Source of the DNA: Flavobacterium sp. 9
GTDB taxonomy: Bacteria > Bacteroidota > Bacteroidia > Flavobacteriales > Flavobacteriaceae
Length of the DNA stretch: 64,000 bases
NCBI RefSeq assembly: GCF_002754195.1
Contig: NZ_PEEU01000001.1
Location: forward strand, 2,356,001-2,420,000
Direction of reading: 5' to 3'
The notes under the pieces are model-generated. The model was not told the DNA's origin, did not search any database, and worked only from the letters and a program-made list of their open reading frames with translations. Below, piece by piece: positions 41,743 through 50,241 of the stretch. The translations under genes were made by a program, and so were the position numbers. How positions within the stretch are numbered: the first letter of the stretch is position 1; each line of letters begins with the position of its first letter.

Positions 41743-42773
41743 AAATTTATAATCTTATTGTTTTGTGCCAAATGCAATCTGTATTCGCGAATTCCAACTT
41801 TATAATTTAAATACGGAACTCCCATTTTATGATTCTCAGCACTTATTTCATACATATAAGTAATGTGTCGCGCCAATTCTTTCCAGGCAAACCAAACGGA
41901 ATGCTTCGGATCATAAATATGTGTTGGTTCACTTGCGGCGCCGTTAAGTTCTACGATTTGAAAATTTTCGCCACGTTCCAATTCTTCAAAAGTATTGTAC
42001 ATGATATCAAATCTTCCAAAATAGAATTCCGGAATTTTAGTCGCAACTTCGTTTATCATTGCGGTTAATTTTGGTGTAATCAAATTACTTCCGTCAAGAA
42101 ATTTTGCTCCACGCGCATGATTCCCAAACGGCACTAAATTTATCATTTCGCCATTTTGCAAAACTTTATGCAACTGACTTCCGTATTCTTGTTGCAAAGC
42201 TTCGAGTTGTAATTTAAATCTTGGCGTTTTACAAATTAAATCTTCAATTGTCGAGATTCCGTCGCCGGTAACAATTAAAAATTCTTTAGAAACGATTCCG
42301 GTAATTCTTCCTTCTTTCTGATGTGGATGACGTACATAAAAAATACCAACTTCATTTTTGAACGGGATTAAATCCTGAATCAAAAAATCGAAATTTGCTT
42401 TCTTTGCATATTCGCCTAATTCATAAACATTTCTGATTTTCTTTACTCCAGAACCGCGCAAACCAATATCAGGCTTTGCTATAAAAGGAAAATAAACGCT
42501 GTTGTCAACAATTGTACTTACAATCTTTTTTAAATCTGTACTTTCTCTGATCAAAATAGTTTTCGGATAATGTTCTTTAGGAAGCAAATCATAAATCTGT
42601 TTTTTGCTTTCCATTATAAAACCGCCATTTTTAATCTTCGGATTTGAAGCATTAAAAAAGAAAACAGATCTTGCTTTGATTGCATAATATACCCAAAGAA
42701 AATAAATAGGAACGTACAAAACCTGAAACGGCCAATATTCCCAATTGCTGACTTTATGAAAAAATAGTTTCAT
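41739..42773 (-). CDS. ATP-grasp ligase-like protein
   Basis: 344 residues. The ATP-grasp core is visible as FPFIAKPDIGLRGSGVKKI (phosphate-binding Gly-rich loop), FLIQDLIPFKNEVGIFYVRHP and a metal-site strand FGRFDIMYN ... FQIVELNGAASEPTHIYDP. The N-terminal ~50 residues include a hydrophobic segment (YVPIYFLWVYYAIKAR), suggesting membrane association. This is the general type of D-Ala-D-Ala ligase or peptide ligases, but the substrate is not known. Eleven bases after the NRDE gene. Confidence 0.82.
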   Translation of the reverse strand: MKLFFHKVSNWEYWPFQVLYVPIYFLWVYYAIKARSVFFFNASNPKIKNGGFIMESKKQIYDLLPKEHYPKTILIRESTDLKKIVSTIVDNSVYFPFIAKPDIGLRGSGVKKIRNVYELGEYAKKANFDFLIQDLIPFKNEVGIFYVRHPHQKEGRITGIVSKEFLIVTGDGISTIEDLICKTPRFKLQLEALQQEYGSQLHKVLQNGEMINLVPFGNHARGAKFLDGSNLITPKLTAMINEVATKIPEFYFGRFDIMYNTFEELERGENFQIVELNGAASEPTHIYDPKHSVWFAWKELARHITYMYEISAENHKMGVPYLNYKVGIREYRLHLAQNNKIINF

Positions 42774-42784
42774 CGTTATTTGTT

Positions 42785-43495
42785 TTAAATACTTATAAAA
42801 GAAGTCGAAAAATCTTCTGTTTTAATCAAATCAAAGTACTTCATTGTACCTTTATTTTGCTTAATTACAACCTGTGTCACACTTAGTGTTTTCAAGGTAT
42901 TTTCTCTATTAATAATCAAACCGTTTTCAGAATCATCATTCTGGGTATTTCTATGAAAGTCCAGCATATCCAAAGTCGAAATTTCGTTCTTGTCTTTCAA
43001 AAAATTAAAAAACCATTGAGAACGCCTTTTTCTAATTTCTTCAGAATATAAAGTGACCGATGACCAAATATGATTTTTGGTCACATCCAATAATGTTTTC
43101 CATTTTGTAATCCCGTCCCAAATCAGTTCATACAATTCTTCTTTCTGATATAGAACCAAGGTAAATGGTTCTATATCTTCGAGATTAATTTCATTCCAGA
43201 AATCCTTTGGCGAAGCATTCGAAATAATATCAAGAGCAATTAATCCTCGACTTCTTCTATAAAGAAATAAGGAATCGTGCTTTTTAATTCCACCATTCAA
43301 AAGCACCAAAACGGTTCCGTTTTCATCAACTGCAAACCAGGTTCCTCCAGCTTTTTGATCTTTTGGATACATGATATTTTTACCGCCCATACAATAATTT
43401 CTTGGTGCAAGAGCTCCGGGACGAATTACTTTTTCATCACGATTGGAAGTTATAATCACAACTCCATTATTATTTATAAAGCTTACTGTACACAT
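42785..43495 (-). CDS. NRDE (TANGO2-like) family protein
   Basis: 236 residues. It begins MCTVSFINNNGVVIITSNRDE, with the defining N-terminal Cys and NRDE motif, followed by GGTWFAVDENGTVLVLLNGG and SRGLIALDIIS. The N-terminal Cys suggests an Ntn-hydrolase-like fold; TANGO2 homologues are linked to haem handling in eukaryotes, but bacterial roles are not established. It overlaps the DinB gene by 13 bases. Confidence 0.88.
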   Translation of the reverse strand: MCTVSFINNNGVVIITSNRDEKVIRPGALAPRNYCMGGKNIMYPKDQKAGGTWFAVDENGTVLVLLNGGIKKHDSLFLYRRSRGLIALDIISNASPKDFWNEINLEDIEPFTLVLYQKEELYELIWDGITKWKTLLDVTKNHIWSSVTLYSEEIRKRRSQWFFNFLKDKNEISTLDMLDFHRNTQNDDSENGLIINRENTLKTLSVTQVVIKQNKGTMKYFDLIKTEDFSTSFISI

Positions 43496-43971
43496 TGTTT
43501 TCTATATTCTATGGTGGAACGCGCCACACCAAAGTTCTCATTAACCGAAATATTATTTAGCTGCAAAACAACTACTTTTATCAAAGCCTGATGATGAATG
43601 CAATGTTCCAGATTATAAAGTAATTCTCTATAATAATTGCTCTGAATTCTGATTGCAAGTCCATCAATTTCCTGTTCGAGATAAATGATTTTGTTTTCGC
43701 TTTTCAAACCCATTTTTATCTCAGTTATAAACTGTTTTGCAAATTCAGTTTCGGTTTGAAGACGAAGATTTCTTTCGCGATTGTCATAGTTTAAAATTCC
43801 CGATTCGTAACCATTTTCAAGACATTGATACATTTCGAGAATATGTCTTACATGTTCTCCAATTGTTGCGTTGCTCAAAGCTTCGCAAGATTGTGCATAA
43901 TCCTGATCAGATAATTGATCTAATAGAGAAATTAATTCCTCTAAACTGTGGCGTATTGATTTTAGTAACAT
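43483..43971 (-). CDS. DinB-family four-helix protein
   Basis: 162 residues. The family's metal-binding histidines appear in ATIGEHVRHILEM and NLEHCIHHQALIKV. DinB proteins are four-helix bundles that bind a divalent metal and include thiol transferases. Function here is unknown. Tight packing in the operon (two bases after DoxX, 13-base overlap with NRDE) implies coupled expression. Confidence 0.85.
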   Translation of the reverse strand: MLLKSIRHSLEELISLLDQLSDQDYAQSCEALSNATIGEHVRHILEMYQCLENGYESGILNYDNRERNLRLQTETEFAKQFITEIKMGLKSENKIIYLEQEIDGLAIRIQSNYYRELLYNLEHCIHHQALIKVVVLQLNNISVNENFGVARSTIEYRKQCVQ

Positions 43972-43973
43972 GG

Positions 43974-44360
43974 CTATTTTAGTTTTAGAAGATTAAACAA
44001 TTTATTTTTATCGAAATAAAGCAATGTTAAACAACATATTAAGGTAATAATGGCTAACAAAAACAAAAATCCTCCGTCATTTTCGACTACAATTCCTAGG
44101 ACAAATAAATGAGACAAAATTGCTCCGGTCATTATTCCGCTCGCACCAAAGGCTCCAATCCAAGTGGTTCTTGGAATCAGAATTAAAATGGCACAAATTA
44201 ATTCGGCGATTCCTGATCCAATTCTTCCGTAAGGTTCTATTCCTAAAGTCGAAAAAATATAAATACTTTCTGCTGCTCCGCTAAACTTAAAAAACAAAGT
44301 CTGCAATAAGATTCCCGCAGCGACGACTCTTAAAATCCAGGCTAATTTTGCTGTTTTCAT
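43974..44360 (-). CDS. DoxX-like membrane protein
   Basis: 128 residues with four transmembrane helices: LRVVAAGILLQTLFFKF, IGSGIAELICAILILIP, ASGIMTGAILSHLFVLGIV and FLFLLAIITLICCLTLLYF. The DoxX/MauE-like family often accompanies redox or thiol-stress genes. The operon context (peroxiredoxin-like, YHS) supports that theme without proving it. Eight bases after the YHS gene. Confidence 0.82.
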   Translation of the reverse strand: MKTAKLAWILRVVAAGILLQTLFFKFSGAAESIYIFSTLGIEPYGRIGSGIAELICAILILIPRTTWIGAFGASGIMTGAILSHLFVLGIVVENDGGFLFLLAIITLICCLTLLYFDKNKLFNLLKLK

Positions 44361-44368
44361 GATCGTTA

Positions 44369-44827
44369 TTATTTATATATGTTTTTCCAGTTTGTATCTG
44401 CTTGCGACTTTAGTTTCGTCTCTTCTTTATTCCAACTTTTCAAAGTATTGTTAAAATAAGCGTTGTAAAATAAATAGAGTTTACCGTCGACAATCTTGAA
44501 AGTTTCAGGATTTATTTCGACTTTTTCGCCGGCACTTCCCATTGCATAAGCACACCATCCGCCATATTGAGGTTCATATTTTGACGGATTTTTTAAGAAC
44601 GCATCTTTATTTTCGCTTGACGAAAATTTATAAATTACACCTTGATAAGAAGCTGAAATTTCTTTTTTTCCTTTGATTGCTTTTCCCTGATTAAAATATC
44701 CAACCGGATCATAACCCTGAATTGCAACTTTATTTTCTAAGTTATATTGATTAATTCGTTTCGCGTCGTTTTGAGCAAATGAAATACCTGAAACCAAAAT
44801 CAACACAAATAATACTAGCTTTTTCAT
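44369..44827 (-). CDS. exported YHS-domain protein
   Basis: 152 residues. Signal peptide MKKLVLFVLILVSGISFAQ, then a YHS-type metal-binding domain: VAIQGYDPVGYFNQGKAIKG, YEPQYGGWCAYAMGSAG. The YHS domain is found in metal-handling proteins, and GWCAYA carries the single conserved Cys. Periplasmic location is predicted. Six bases downstream of the peroxiredoxin-like gene, suggesting a shared redox or metal role. Confidence 0.87.
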   Translation of the reverse strand: MKKLVLFVLILVSGISFAQNDAKRINQYNLENKVAIQGYDPVGYFNQGKAIKGKKEISASYQGVIYKFSSSENKDAFLKNPSKYEPQYGGWCAYAMGSAGEKVEINPETFKIVDGKLYLFYNAYFNNTLKSWNKEETKLKSQADTNWKNIYK

Positions 44828-44833
44828 CTTATT

Positions 44834-45430
44834 TTATTTGATATTTGTTAATACTGAAACAAGTAAATTGGTCGAAATACGCTGCTTAAAATCAGGAGAA
44901 ATATATTCGAATAAAATATCAGATTCCGGGTTTAGAACAAAAACAGACGGAACTGGTAAGAAATTGGTATTGGCTCCTTTAGAATGTACGTTAATTACTG
45001 ATTTATAGTTTTCCGGAGCTTCATAAGCAATTCCTACAGCTTTGATAAGTTCTCCTTTTGAATCAGAAAGTAAGGTATATTTTACTTTATCTTTTTCTTC
45101 TGTAATTTTTAAATTCTCGGGTGCATCAGGACTAACGGCAATAATTTGATATCCCAAATCGAGAATTTGTTTTTCGGCTTCAGCCAAAGCTTGCAAATGC
45201 ATATTGCAATATGGACACCAACCGCCTCGATAAAAAACTAGAACTGTTTTTTTCTTTTTAACTAAGTCAGAAATTTTGACAACTGTATTTTCAGCTGTTT
45301 TTAAAGTAATGTCGGGAATTTTCTCTCCTATTAATAAAGGAGCAATATCTGTCGCAGATTTTGGAATCGCGTTTTGTGCATTAGCAACCGTAGTGAAGGT
45401 CACTAAACAAATAAGGATTAATTTTTTCAT
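44834..45430 (-). CDS. exported peroxiredoxin-like (AhpC/TSA) protein
   Basis: 198 residues. Signal peptide ends at ANAQ (around residue 19). Thioredoxin-fold motif GGWCPYC (C72, C75) lies after strand TVLVFYR. It is a periplasmic thiol oxidoreductase or peroxiredoxin of the PRX-like2 type; the two-Cys CxxC arrangement differs from classical TPxC. It is the first gene of a compact operon running to 41080. Between it and the Crp/Fnr gene lies the inverted repeat ACATC-N8-GATGT (45444-45461) and a CRP-like TGT-N10-ACA word (45490-45505). Confidence 0.87.
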   Translation of the reverse strand: MKKLILICLVTFTTVANAQNAIPKSATDIAPLLIGEKIPDITLKTAENTVVKISDLVKKKKTVLVFYRGGWCPYCNMHLQALAEAEKQILDLGYQIIAVSPDAPENLKITEEKDKVKYTLLSDSKGELIKAVGIAYEAPENYKSVINVHSKGANTNFLPVPSVFVLNPESDILFEYISPDFKQRISTNLLVSVLTNIK

Positions 45431-45520
45431 AGTTTTTCGTGTTACATCTTTTTGATGATGTAAAATTACTTTGCTATGAAAAAGGAAAATGTCGGCTAAT
45501 TTACACTTCGCCTAAAATAA

Positions 45521-46198
45521 TTATATTTTGGTAATATCCGGAATGATAATTTCTTTTCTATTGTACGCCAAAAGATTATTCGTTTCCATTTCATTCAACA
45601 ATTGTGTGGCGGTTTGCCTTGATGTACAAATGATTTGAGCAATATCACTTTGAGTAAGATAATTATCAAGTACTACAGTATTTCCATTTTGAATACCTTC
45701 CTTTTCCGCCCAATCTTTAAGAAACTGATGTAATCTTGTTTTTGCATCTTTAGAAATTAAATTGGCATAACTATTCTTGATGCGCTTCATTTTAAGACCA
45801 ACAAATTTGGTATATGAAAGTGCTAAAGTTGGATTTCTAAGCAATAAATCTTCAAAATCCGACATTAGAAAACTACAAATTGCGACATCGTCTGAAAGGA
45901 CTTTTGCATATTCTTCGTTTTTAGAATCAGTTTCTAAAGTCAATTCACCAAACAAATCTCCTTTCTGAATAATATCTTTTATGGTTTCGTTGCCATCTTC
46001 ATCAATAGCTACAATTTTGATGTTTCCTTTTTTAAGTAAAAAGATTCGGGGTAAATCTGAAGTGGAAAAATAAATAATTTCTCCTTTTGAAGCTTTTTTA
46101 AAACCTGTAATAATACACAATTGCTTGATTTGTGAGTAACTCAACGTTCTAAACAATTTATGATCTCGTAAATACCAATATTTTAAATCTTCGTACAT
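45521..46198 (-). CDS. Crp/Fnr-family transcriptional regulator
   Basis: 225 residues. The N-terminal cNMP-binding-like barrel includes GEIIYFSTSDLPRIFLLKKGNIKI and GDLFGELTLETDS; a dimer helix follows, and the C-terminal winged helix has LTQSDIAQIICTSRQTATQLLNEMETNNLL. No Fe-S cysteine cluster of FNR type is present, so its signal is unknown. It lies 90 bases upstream of the peroxiredoxin-like operon on the same strand and is the obvious candidate regulator of it. Confidence 0.9.
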   Translation of the reverse strand: MYEDLKYWYLRDHKLFRTLSYSQIKQLCIITGFKKASKGEIIYFSTSDLPRIFLLKKGNIKIVAIDEDGNETIKDIIQKGDLFGELTLETDSKNEEYAKVLSDDVAICSFLMSDFEDLLLRNPTLALSYTKFVGLKMKRIKNSYANLISKDAKTRLHQFLKDWAEKEGIQNGNTVVLDNYLTQSDIAQIICTSRQTATQLLNEMETNNLLAYNRKEIIIPDITKI

Positions 46199-46244
46199 AA
46201 AAAAGTTTCTTTATGTAAAGATAACCAAATTAAAATCCAAACAA

Positions 46245-46280
46245 AAAACCCTTTCAAACTCAAACGCTTGAAAGGGTTTT
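46245..46280 (-). terminator. intrinsic terminator of the acyl-CoA dehydrogenase gene
   Basis: Stem AAACCCTTTCAA / TTGAAAGGGTTT with a ten-base loop and T-rich minus-strand tail, 23 bases after the stop. Confidence 0.85.
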
Positions 46281-46302
46281 ATTTTATATTATTATAAGAA
46301 AA

Positions 46303-47445
46303 TTATCCTGCAATAACTGATCTTGAAATTACAATTTTTTGAATCTCTGATGTTCCTTCATAGATTTGAGTAATTTTTGCATCACGCATAAAACGTTCTA
46401 CATGGTACTCTTTTACGTAACCGTTACCTCCGTGAATCTGCACTGCTTCTACCGCCGTGTCCATCGCCACTTGAGAAGCAAACAATTTTGCCATTGCTCC
46501 ACTTACATCATAATTTTTATGTTGGTCTTTATCCCAAGCCGCTTTCATACACAAATGACGCGCTGCTTCGATATTAACTGCCATATCTGCCAATTTGAAA
46601 GCAATTGCCTGGTGATTGCAAATTTCAGTTCCAAAAGCTTTACGTTCTTTAGAATATTTTAAAGCTAATTCATAAGCTCCGGAAGCAATTCCTAAAGCTT
46701 GAGAAGCAATACCGATACGACCTCCGGCAAGAGTTTTCATCGCAAATTTGAATCCGAAACCATCTTCTCCAATTCTGTTTTCTTTAGGAACTTTTACATC
46801 ACTAAACATTAAAGAGTGTGTATCAGAACCACGGATTCCCATTTTTTGTTCTTTTGGTCCAATAGAAAAACCAGGCATATCTTTGGTCATGATCAAAGCA
46901 TTAATTCCTTTATGTTTTAATTCAGGATGCGTTTGAGCAATTACCAAATAAAGTGATGCTGTGTTTCCGTTTGTAATCCAGTTTTTTGTTCCGTTTACAA
47001 TATAGTGATCTCCCATATCAACCGCAGTTGTTTTTTGAGAAGTTGCATCACTTCCTGCTTCTGGCTCGCTTAAGCAAAAAGCTCCGTGAATTTCACCTGA
47101 AGCCAGACCCGGTAAATATTTTTGTTTTTGTTCTTCAGTTCCAAATTCTTGTAATCCCCAACAAACTAATGAGTTGTTTACAGACATTACTACAGAAGCA
47201 GATGCATCGACTTTAGAAATTTCTTCCATCGCAATTACATACGAAATTGCATCAAGTCCACTTCCGCCATATTTAGGATCAACCATCATTCCCATGAATC
47301 CTAATTGTCCCATTTTTTTTACTTGTTCCGTCGGAAAAATTTGTTTTTCGTCACGTTCAATAACACCTGGCAACAATTCGTTTTGAGCAAAATCTCTAGC
47401 GGCTTGTTGAATCATTAAATGTTCTTCGGTCAGATTGAAATCCAT
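46303..47445 (-). CDS. acyl-CoA dehydrogenase
   Basis: 380 residues from the ATG at 47445 (MDFNLTEEHLMIQQAARDFA), the family start; a longer reading to 47478 adds 11 unlikely residues. FAD enzyme of fatty-acid or branched-chain amino acid degradation. FAD-contact motifs are FCLSEPEAGSDA and WITNGNTASLYLV, and the catalytic base is the Glu in QIYEGTSEIQKIVISR, the short-chain (butyryl-CoA dehydrogenase-like) position. The electron-transfer flavoprotein genes are not in the window. It has its own promoter and terminator. Confidence 0.95.
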   Translation of the reverse strand: MDFNLTEEHLMIQQAARDFAQNELLPGVIERDEKQIFPTEQVKKMGQLGFMGMMVDPKYGGSGLDAISYVIAMEEISKVDASASVVMSVNNSLVCWGLQEFGTEEQKQKYLPGLASGEIHGAFCLSEPEAGSDATSQKTTAVDMGDHYIVNGTKNWITNGNTASLYLVIAQTHPELKHKGINALIMTKDMPGFSIGPKEQKMGIRGSDTHSLMFSDVKVPKENRIGEDGFGFKFAMKTLAGGRIGIASQALGIASGAYELALKYSKERKAFGTEICNHQAIAFKLADMAVNIEAARHLCMKAAWDKDQHKNYDVSGAMAKLFASQVAMDTAVEAVQIHGGNGYVKEYHVERFMRDAKITQIYEGTSEIQKIVISRSVIAG

Positions 47446-47551
47446 AGTCTTTGTAGTTTTATTGTTTTTGAAAACCAAAATTCAGAAAACTTCGTTTATA
47501 GAATTGTTCGGTTTTATGTTTTTATTGTTTTTGTTTTTTTTTAAAGGCTTC

Positions 47552-47582
47552 CAAAGATAATTTTTAAAACTCAATTTAACAA
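47552..47582 (-). promoter_or_regulatory. promoter of the acyl-CoA dehydrogenase gene
   Basis: The minus-strand -7 box TATCTTTG (47552-47559) has TTG at the -33 position 20 bases upstream. The palindrome ATTACGA-N8-TCGTAAT (47615-47636) lies ~35 bases further upstream and could be a regulator site. The rest of the 485-base gap to the next gene shows nothing else except the following promoter. Confidence 0.6.
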
Positions 47583-47896
47583 TGCGCGCATATAAATTTA
47601 ATAGATCAGCAACAATTACGATAACGTTTTCGTAATAATAACGAAATTTGGCGCAACTAACATAAACTTTGCAACGTTTTCTTTAAAATTTAAGAATATA
47701 ATTGCCTAATAAATTTTATAAAACACAAAAAAATAAGACGATTTTCATCCTAAAAAGATTAAACAAACCTTAAAACGGGTAAATACACGTAAAACAACTC
47801 TTACTAAATTGATTACTAATTACATACATTGAAAAAAATTAAAAATCAGAATAAAAAAACATGTCCAATAACAACTTAAAATTAATAAATTAACAT

Positions 47897-47904
47897 TATT
47901 TTTG
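47897..47904 (+). promoter_or_regulatory. -7 promoter element of the chalcone-isomerase-like gene
   Basis: TATTTTTG, matching TAnnTTTG, 26 bases before the ATG. Confidence 0.5.
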
Positions 47905-47930
47905 CCCAAAAACAAAATTATCGACAGAAT

Positions 47931-48506
47931 ATGAAAAAGATTTTACTATTACTTACACTACTTTTAAGCGTCCAATTTTCGACGGTTTCTGCACAAGCTA
48001 CACTTGATGTAAATGGCGTTACTGTTCCTAGAAAAATTGAAGTTCAAAACAAAACCATGCAGCTTAATGGTGCAGGTGGAAGATCAAAAATGTGGTTGGA
48101 AGTTTATGTGCAGGCATTGTATTTATCGCAATTAAGTCAGGATCCAAAATTCATTATTGACAGTGATACTGAAATGGCGATTAGAATTGAAATTACCTCA
48201 GCAATGGTTTCTTCAAACAAATTGACAAAAGCAATGAATGCCGGTTTTGAGAAATCTGCGGGAAGCAATTTTGAAGAATTACGTCCAAGAATTGAGGATT
48301 TCAAAACCTTATTAAGCGATGTTATAAAAGAAAAAGATGTCTTTATTTTATGGTACAATCCATTAGACCAAACTGTGAGCGTGATTAAAAATGATGTTTC
48401 TAAAGGAAAAATCCCTGGATTTGATTTCAAAAAAGCATTATTCGGAATCTGGTTATCTGATAAACCAGTTGACGAAACATTAAAGAAACACTTATTGGGA
48501 CAATAA
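47931..48506 (+). CDS. exported chalcone-isomerase-like protein
   Basis: 191 residues. Signal peptide ends at VSAQ. The mature protein has the pattern of bacterial chalcone-isomerase-like (Chalcone_3) proteins: LNGAGGRSKMWLEVYVQALYLSQ, then IRIEITSAMVSSNKLTKAMNAGFEKS and FILWYNPLDQTVSVIKND, ending FGIWLSDKPVDETLKKHLLG. True flavonoid substrates are unlikely in this organism; these proteins may bind fatty acids. It stands as a single gene with its own promoter and terminator. Confidence 0.87.
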   Translation: MKKILLLLTLLLSVQFSTVSAQATLDVNGVTVPRKIEVQNKTMQLNGAGGRSKMWLEVYVQALYLSQLSQDPKFIIDSDTEMAIRIEITSAMVSSNKLTKAMNAGFEKSAGSNFEELRPRIEDFKTLLSDVIKEKDVFILWYNPLDQTVSVIKNDVSKGKIPGFDFKKALFGIWLSDKPVDETLKKHLLGQ

Positions 48507-48535
48507 TAATTATCCCAATTTTATATAAAATTCTT

Positions 48536-48570
48536 AAGCCGAAAGCATATTGTTTTCGGCTTTCTTTTTT
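48536..48570 (+). terminator. intrinsic terminator
   Basis: Stem AAGCCGAAA / TTTCGGCTT with a nine-base loop and a long T-run after the chalcone-isomerase-like gene. Confidence 0.85.
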
Positions 48571-48653
48571 TTGTTTGATAAATTTGATATAAAATACATT
48601 ATTCGCATTATTCTATTTTATACTTTTACGCAAACTAAACATATCTCAACAAA

Positions 48654-49880
48654 ATGAAAGATTTATTACAGCAATTTGAAAATAAAGCACCTGAAATTGT
48701 TTTTAACTGGAAAGATTCTGAAACAGAAGCTGAAGGATGGACCGTTATTAATTCACTACGTGGAGGAGCTGCAGGTGGAGGAACAAGAATGAGAAAAGGC
48801 TTAGATATGAATGAAGTTTTATCATTGGCCAAAACAATGGAGGTTAAATTTTCGGTTTCAGGACCTGCAATTGGAGGCGCTAAATCAGGAATAAACTTTG
48901 ACCCAAATGACCCGCGCAAAAAAGGAGTTTTGCAACGTTGGTACAAAGCTGTTTCACCATTATTGAAAAGTTATTACGGAACTGGCGGAGATTTAAATGT
49001 AGATGAGATTCACGAAGTAATTCCTATGACGGAAGAATGTGGCGTTTGGCATCCGCAAGAAGGAGTTTTCAACGGACATTTTAAACCAACTGAAGCGGAC
49101 AAAATTAATAGAATTGGACAATTACGTCAAGGTGTTATCAAGGTAATCGAAAACCCAAAATTCTCACCGGATGTTACCAGAAAATATACTGTTGCCGACA
49201 TGATTACAGGTTACGGTGTTGCCGAAGCTGTTCGTCATTTTTATGCTACTTATGGCGGAGACATTAAAGGTAAAAAAGCAATCGTTCAAGGTTTTGGAAA
49301 CGTAGGTTCTGCTGCGGCTTTTTACCTTGCAGAAATGGGCGCAAAAGTAATTGGAATTATTGATCGTGACGGAGGATTAATTAAAGAAGAAGGTTTTTCT
49401 TTTGAAGAAATCAGAACTTTATTCCTTAATAAAGACGGAAATAAATTGGTTGCCGATAATATGATTCCGTTTGAGGAAATCAACTCTAAAATCTGGACAA
49501 TTGGTGCTGAAATTTTCACGCCTTGTGCTGCGTCAAGATTAGTTCAACAAAGTCAAATTGATAGCTTAATCGCAAATGGATTAGAAGTTATTTCTTGTGG
49601 AGCAAATGTTCCTTTTGCTGACAAAGAAATTTTCTTTGGTTCGATCATGGAAGAAGTGGATCATAAAGTAAGTTTGATTCCTGACTTTATTTCAAACTGC
49701 GGAATGGCGAGAGTTTTTGCTTATTTCATGGAGAAAAAAGTTCAAATGACGGATGAAGCGATCTTTAACGATACATCTGAAATTATAAAAAATGCGATTG
49801 TAAAAGCTCACGCTTTAAATCCATCAAAAACAAATATCAGTGCAACTGCTTTCGAAATTGCATTGAAACAATTAGTATAA
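48654..49880 (+). CDS. Glu/Leu/Phe/Val dehydrogenase
   Basis: 408 residues. Dimerisation domain with GGAAGGGTRMRKGL and the catalytic-lysine segment PAIGGAKSGI, then a Rossmann domain with GFGNVGSAAAFYLAEMGAKVIGIID. It reversibly deaminates an amino acid with NAD(P). Which one (glutamate, leucine or other) cannot be fixed from the sequence, although the length is between leucine dehydrogenase (~365) and glutamate dehydrogenase (~445). Single gene with terminator. Confidence 0.92.
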   Translation: MKDLLQQFENKAPEIVFNWKDSETEAEGWTVINSLRGGAAGGGTRMRKGLDMNEVLSLAKTMEVKFSVSGPAIGGAKSGINFDPNDPRKKGVLQRWYKAVSPLLKSYYGTGGDLNVDEIHEVIPMTEECGVWHPQEGVFNGHFKPTEADKINRIGQLRQGVIKVIENPKFSPDVTRKYTVADMITGYGVAEAVRHFYATYGGDIKGKKAIVQGFGNVGSAAAFYLAEMGAKVIGIIDRDGGLIKEEGFSFEEIRTLFLNKDGNKLVADNMIPFEEINSKIWTIGAEIFTPCAASRLVQQSQIDSLIANGLEVISCGANVPFADKEIFFGSIMEEVDHKVSLIPDFISNCGMARVFAYFMEKKVQMTDEAIFNDTSEIIKNAIVKAHALNPSKTNISATAFEIALKQLV

Positions 49881-49901
49881 TTTTCTTTATACTTCAATTC
49901 T

Positions 49902-49930
49902 AAGCGGGCTAAATTTTAGCTCGCTTTTTT
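49902..49930 (+). terminator. intrinsic terminator of the amino acid dehydrogenase gene
   Basis: Stem AAGCG-GCTAAA / TTTAGC-CGCTT with one internal mismatch, then a T-run, 22 bases after the stop. Confidence 0.8.
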
Positions 49931-49939
49931 TATTTAAAA

Positions 49940-50162
49940 TTTAACCGCAAAGTTCGCAAGGGTTTTACGCAAAGCGCGCTAATTTATTTCTCGCAAAGAC
50001 GCAGAGTCGCAAAGTTTTTCTTTTTTAAGTTTTTCTTTGCGACTCTGCGTCTTTGCGAGATTAGATAAAAAGCTTTGCGAACTTAATAAACTTAGTTTGA
50101 AACAACTCAACAAAACTTTGCGAACTCTGCGTAAACCTTAGCGACCTTTGCGGTTAAATTAA
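49940..50162. repeat. CGCAAAG-type palindromic intergenic repeat, copy 3
   Basis: Largest copy, about 220 bases. The outer arms are AATTTAACCGCAAAGTTCGC and GCGACCTTTGCGGTTAAATT. An inner palindrome has arms TCGCAAAGACGCAGAGTCGC / GCGACTCTGCGTCTTTGCGA. It fills the 360-base gap before the TonB gene and could form a long cruciform. No coding sequence seen. Confidence 0.8.
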
Positions 50163-50241
50163 GCCCAGCACTTTCAATCTAAACAATTTTTACTACTTTT
50201 AAACGTTTTTATTTAATACTATTACAAAACTCAGAATCAAA

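Noticed and set aside
46366..47386. Several plus-strand frames across the acyl-CoA dehydrogenase gene
   Set aside because: All are antisense to a fully supported gene with intact FAD and catalytic motifs.
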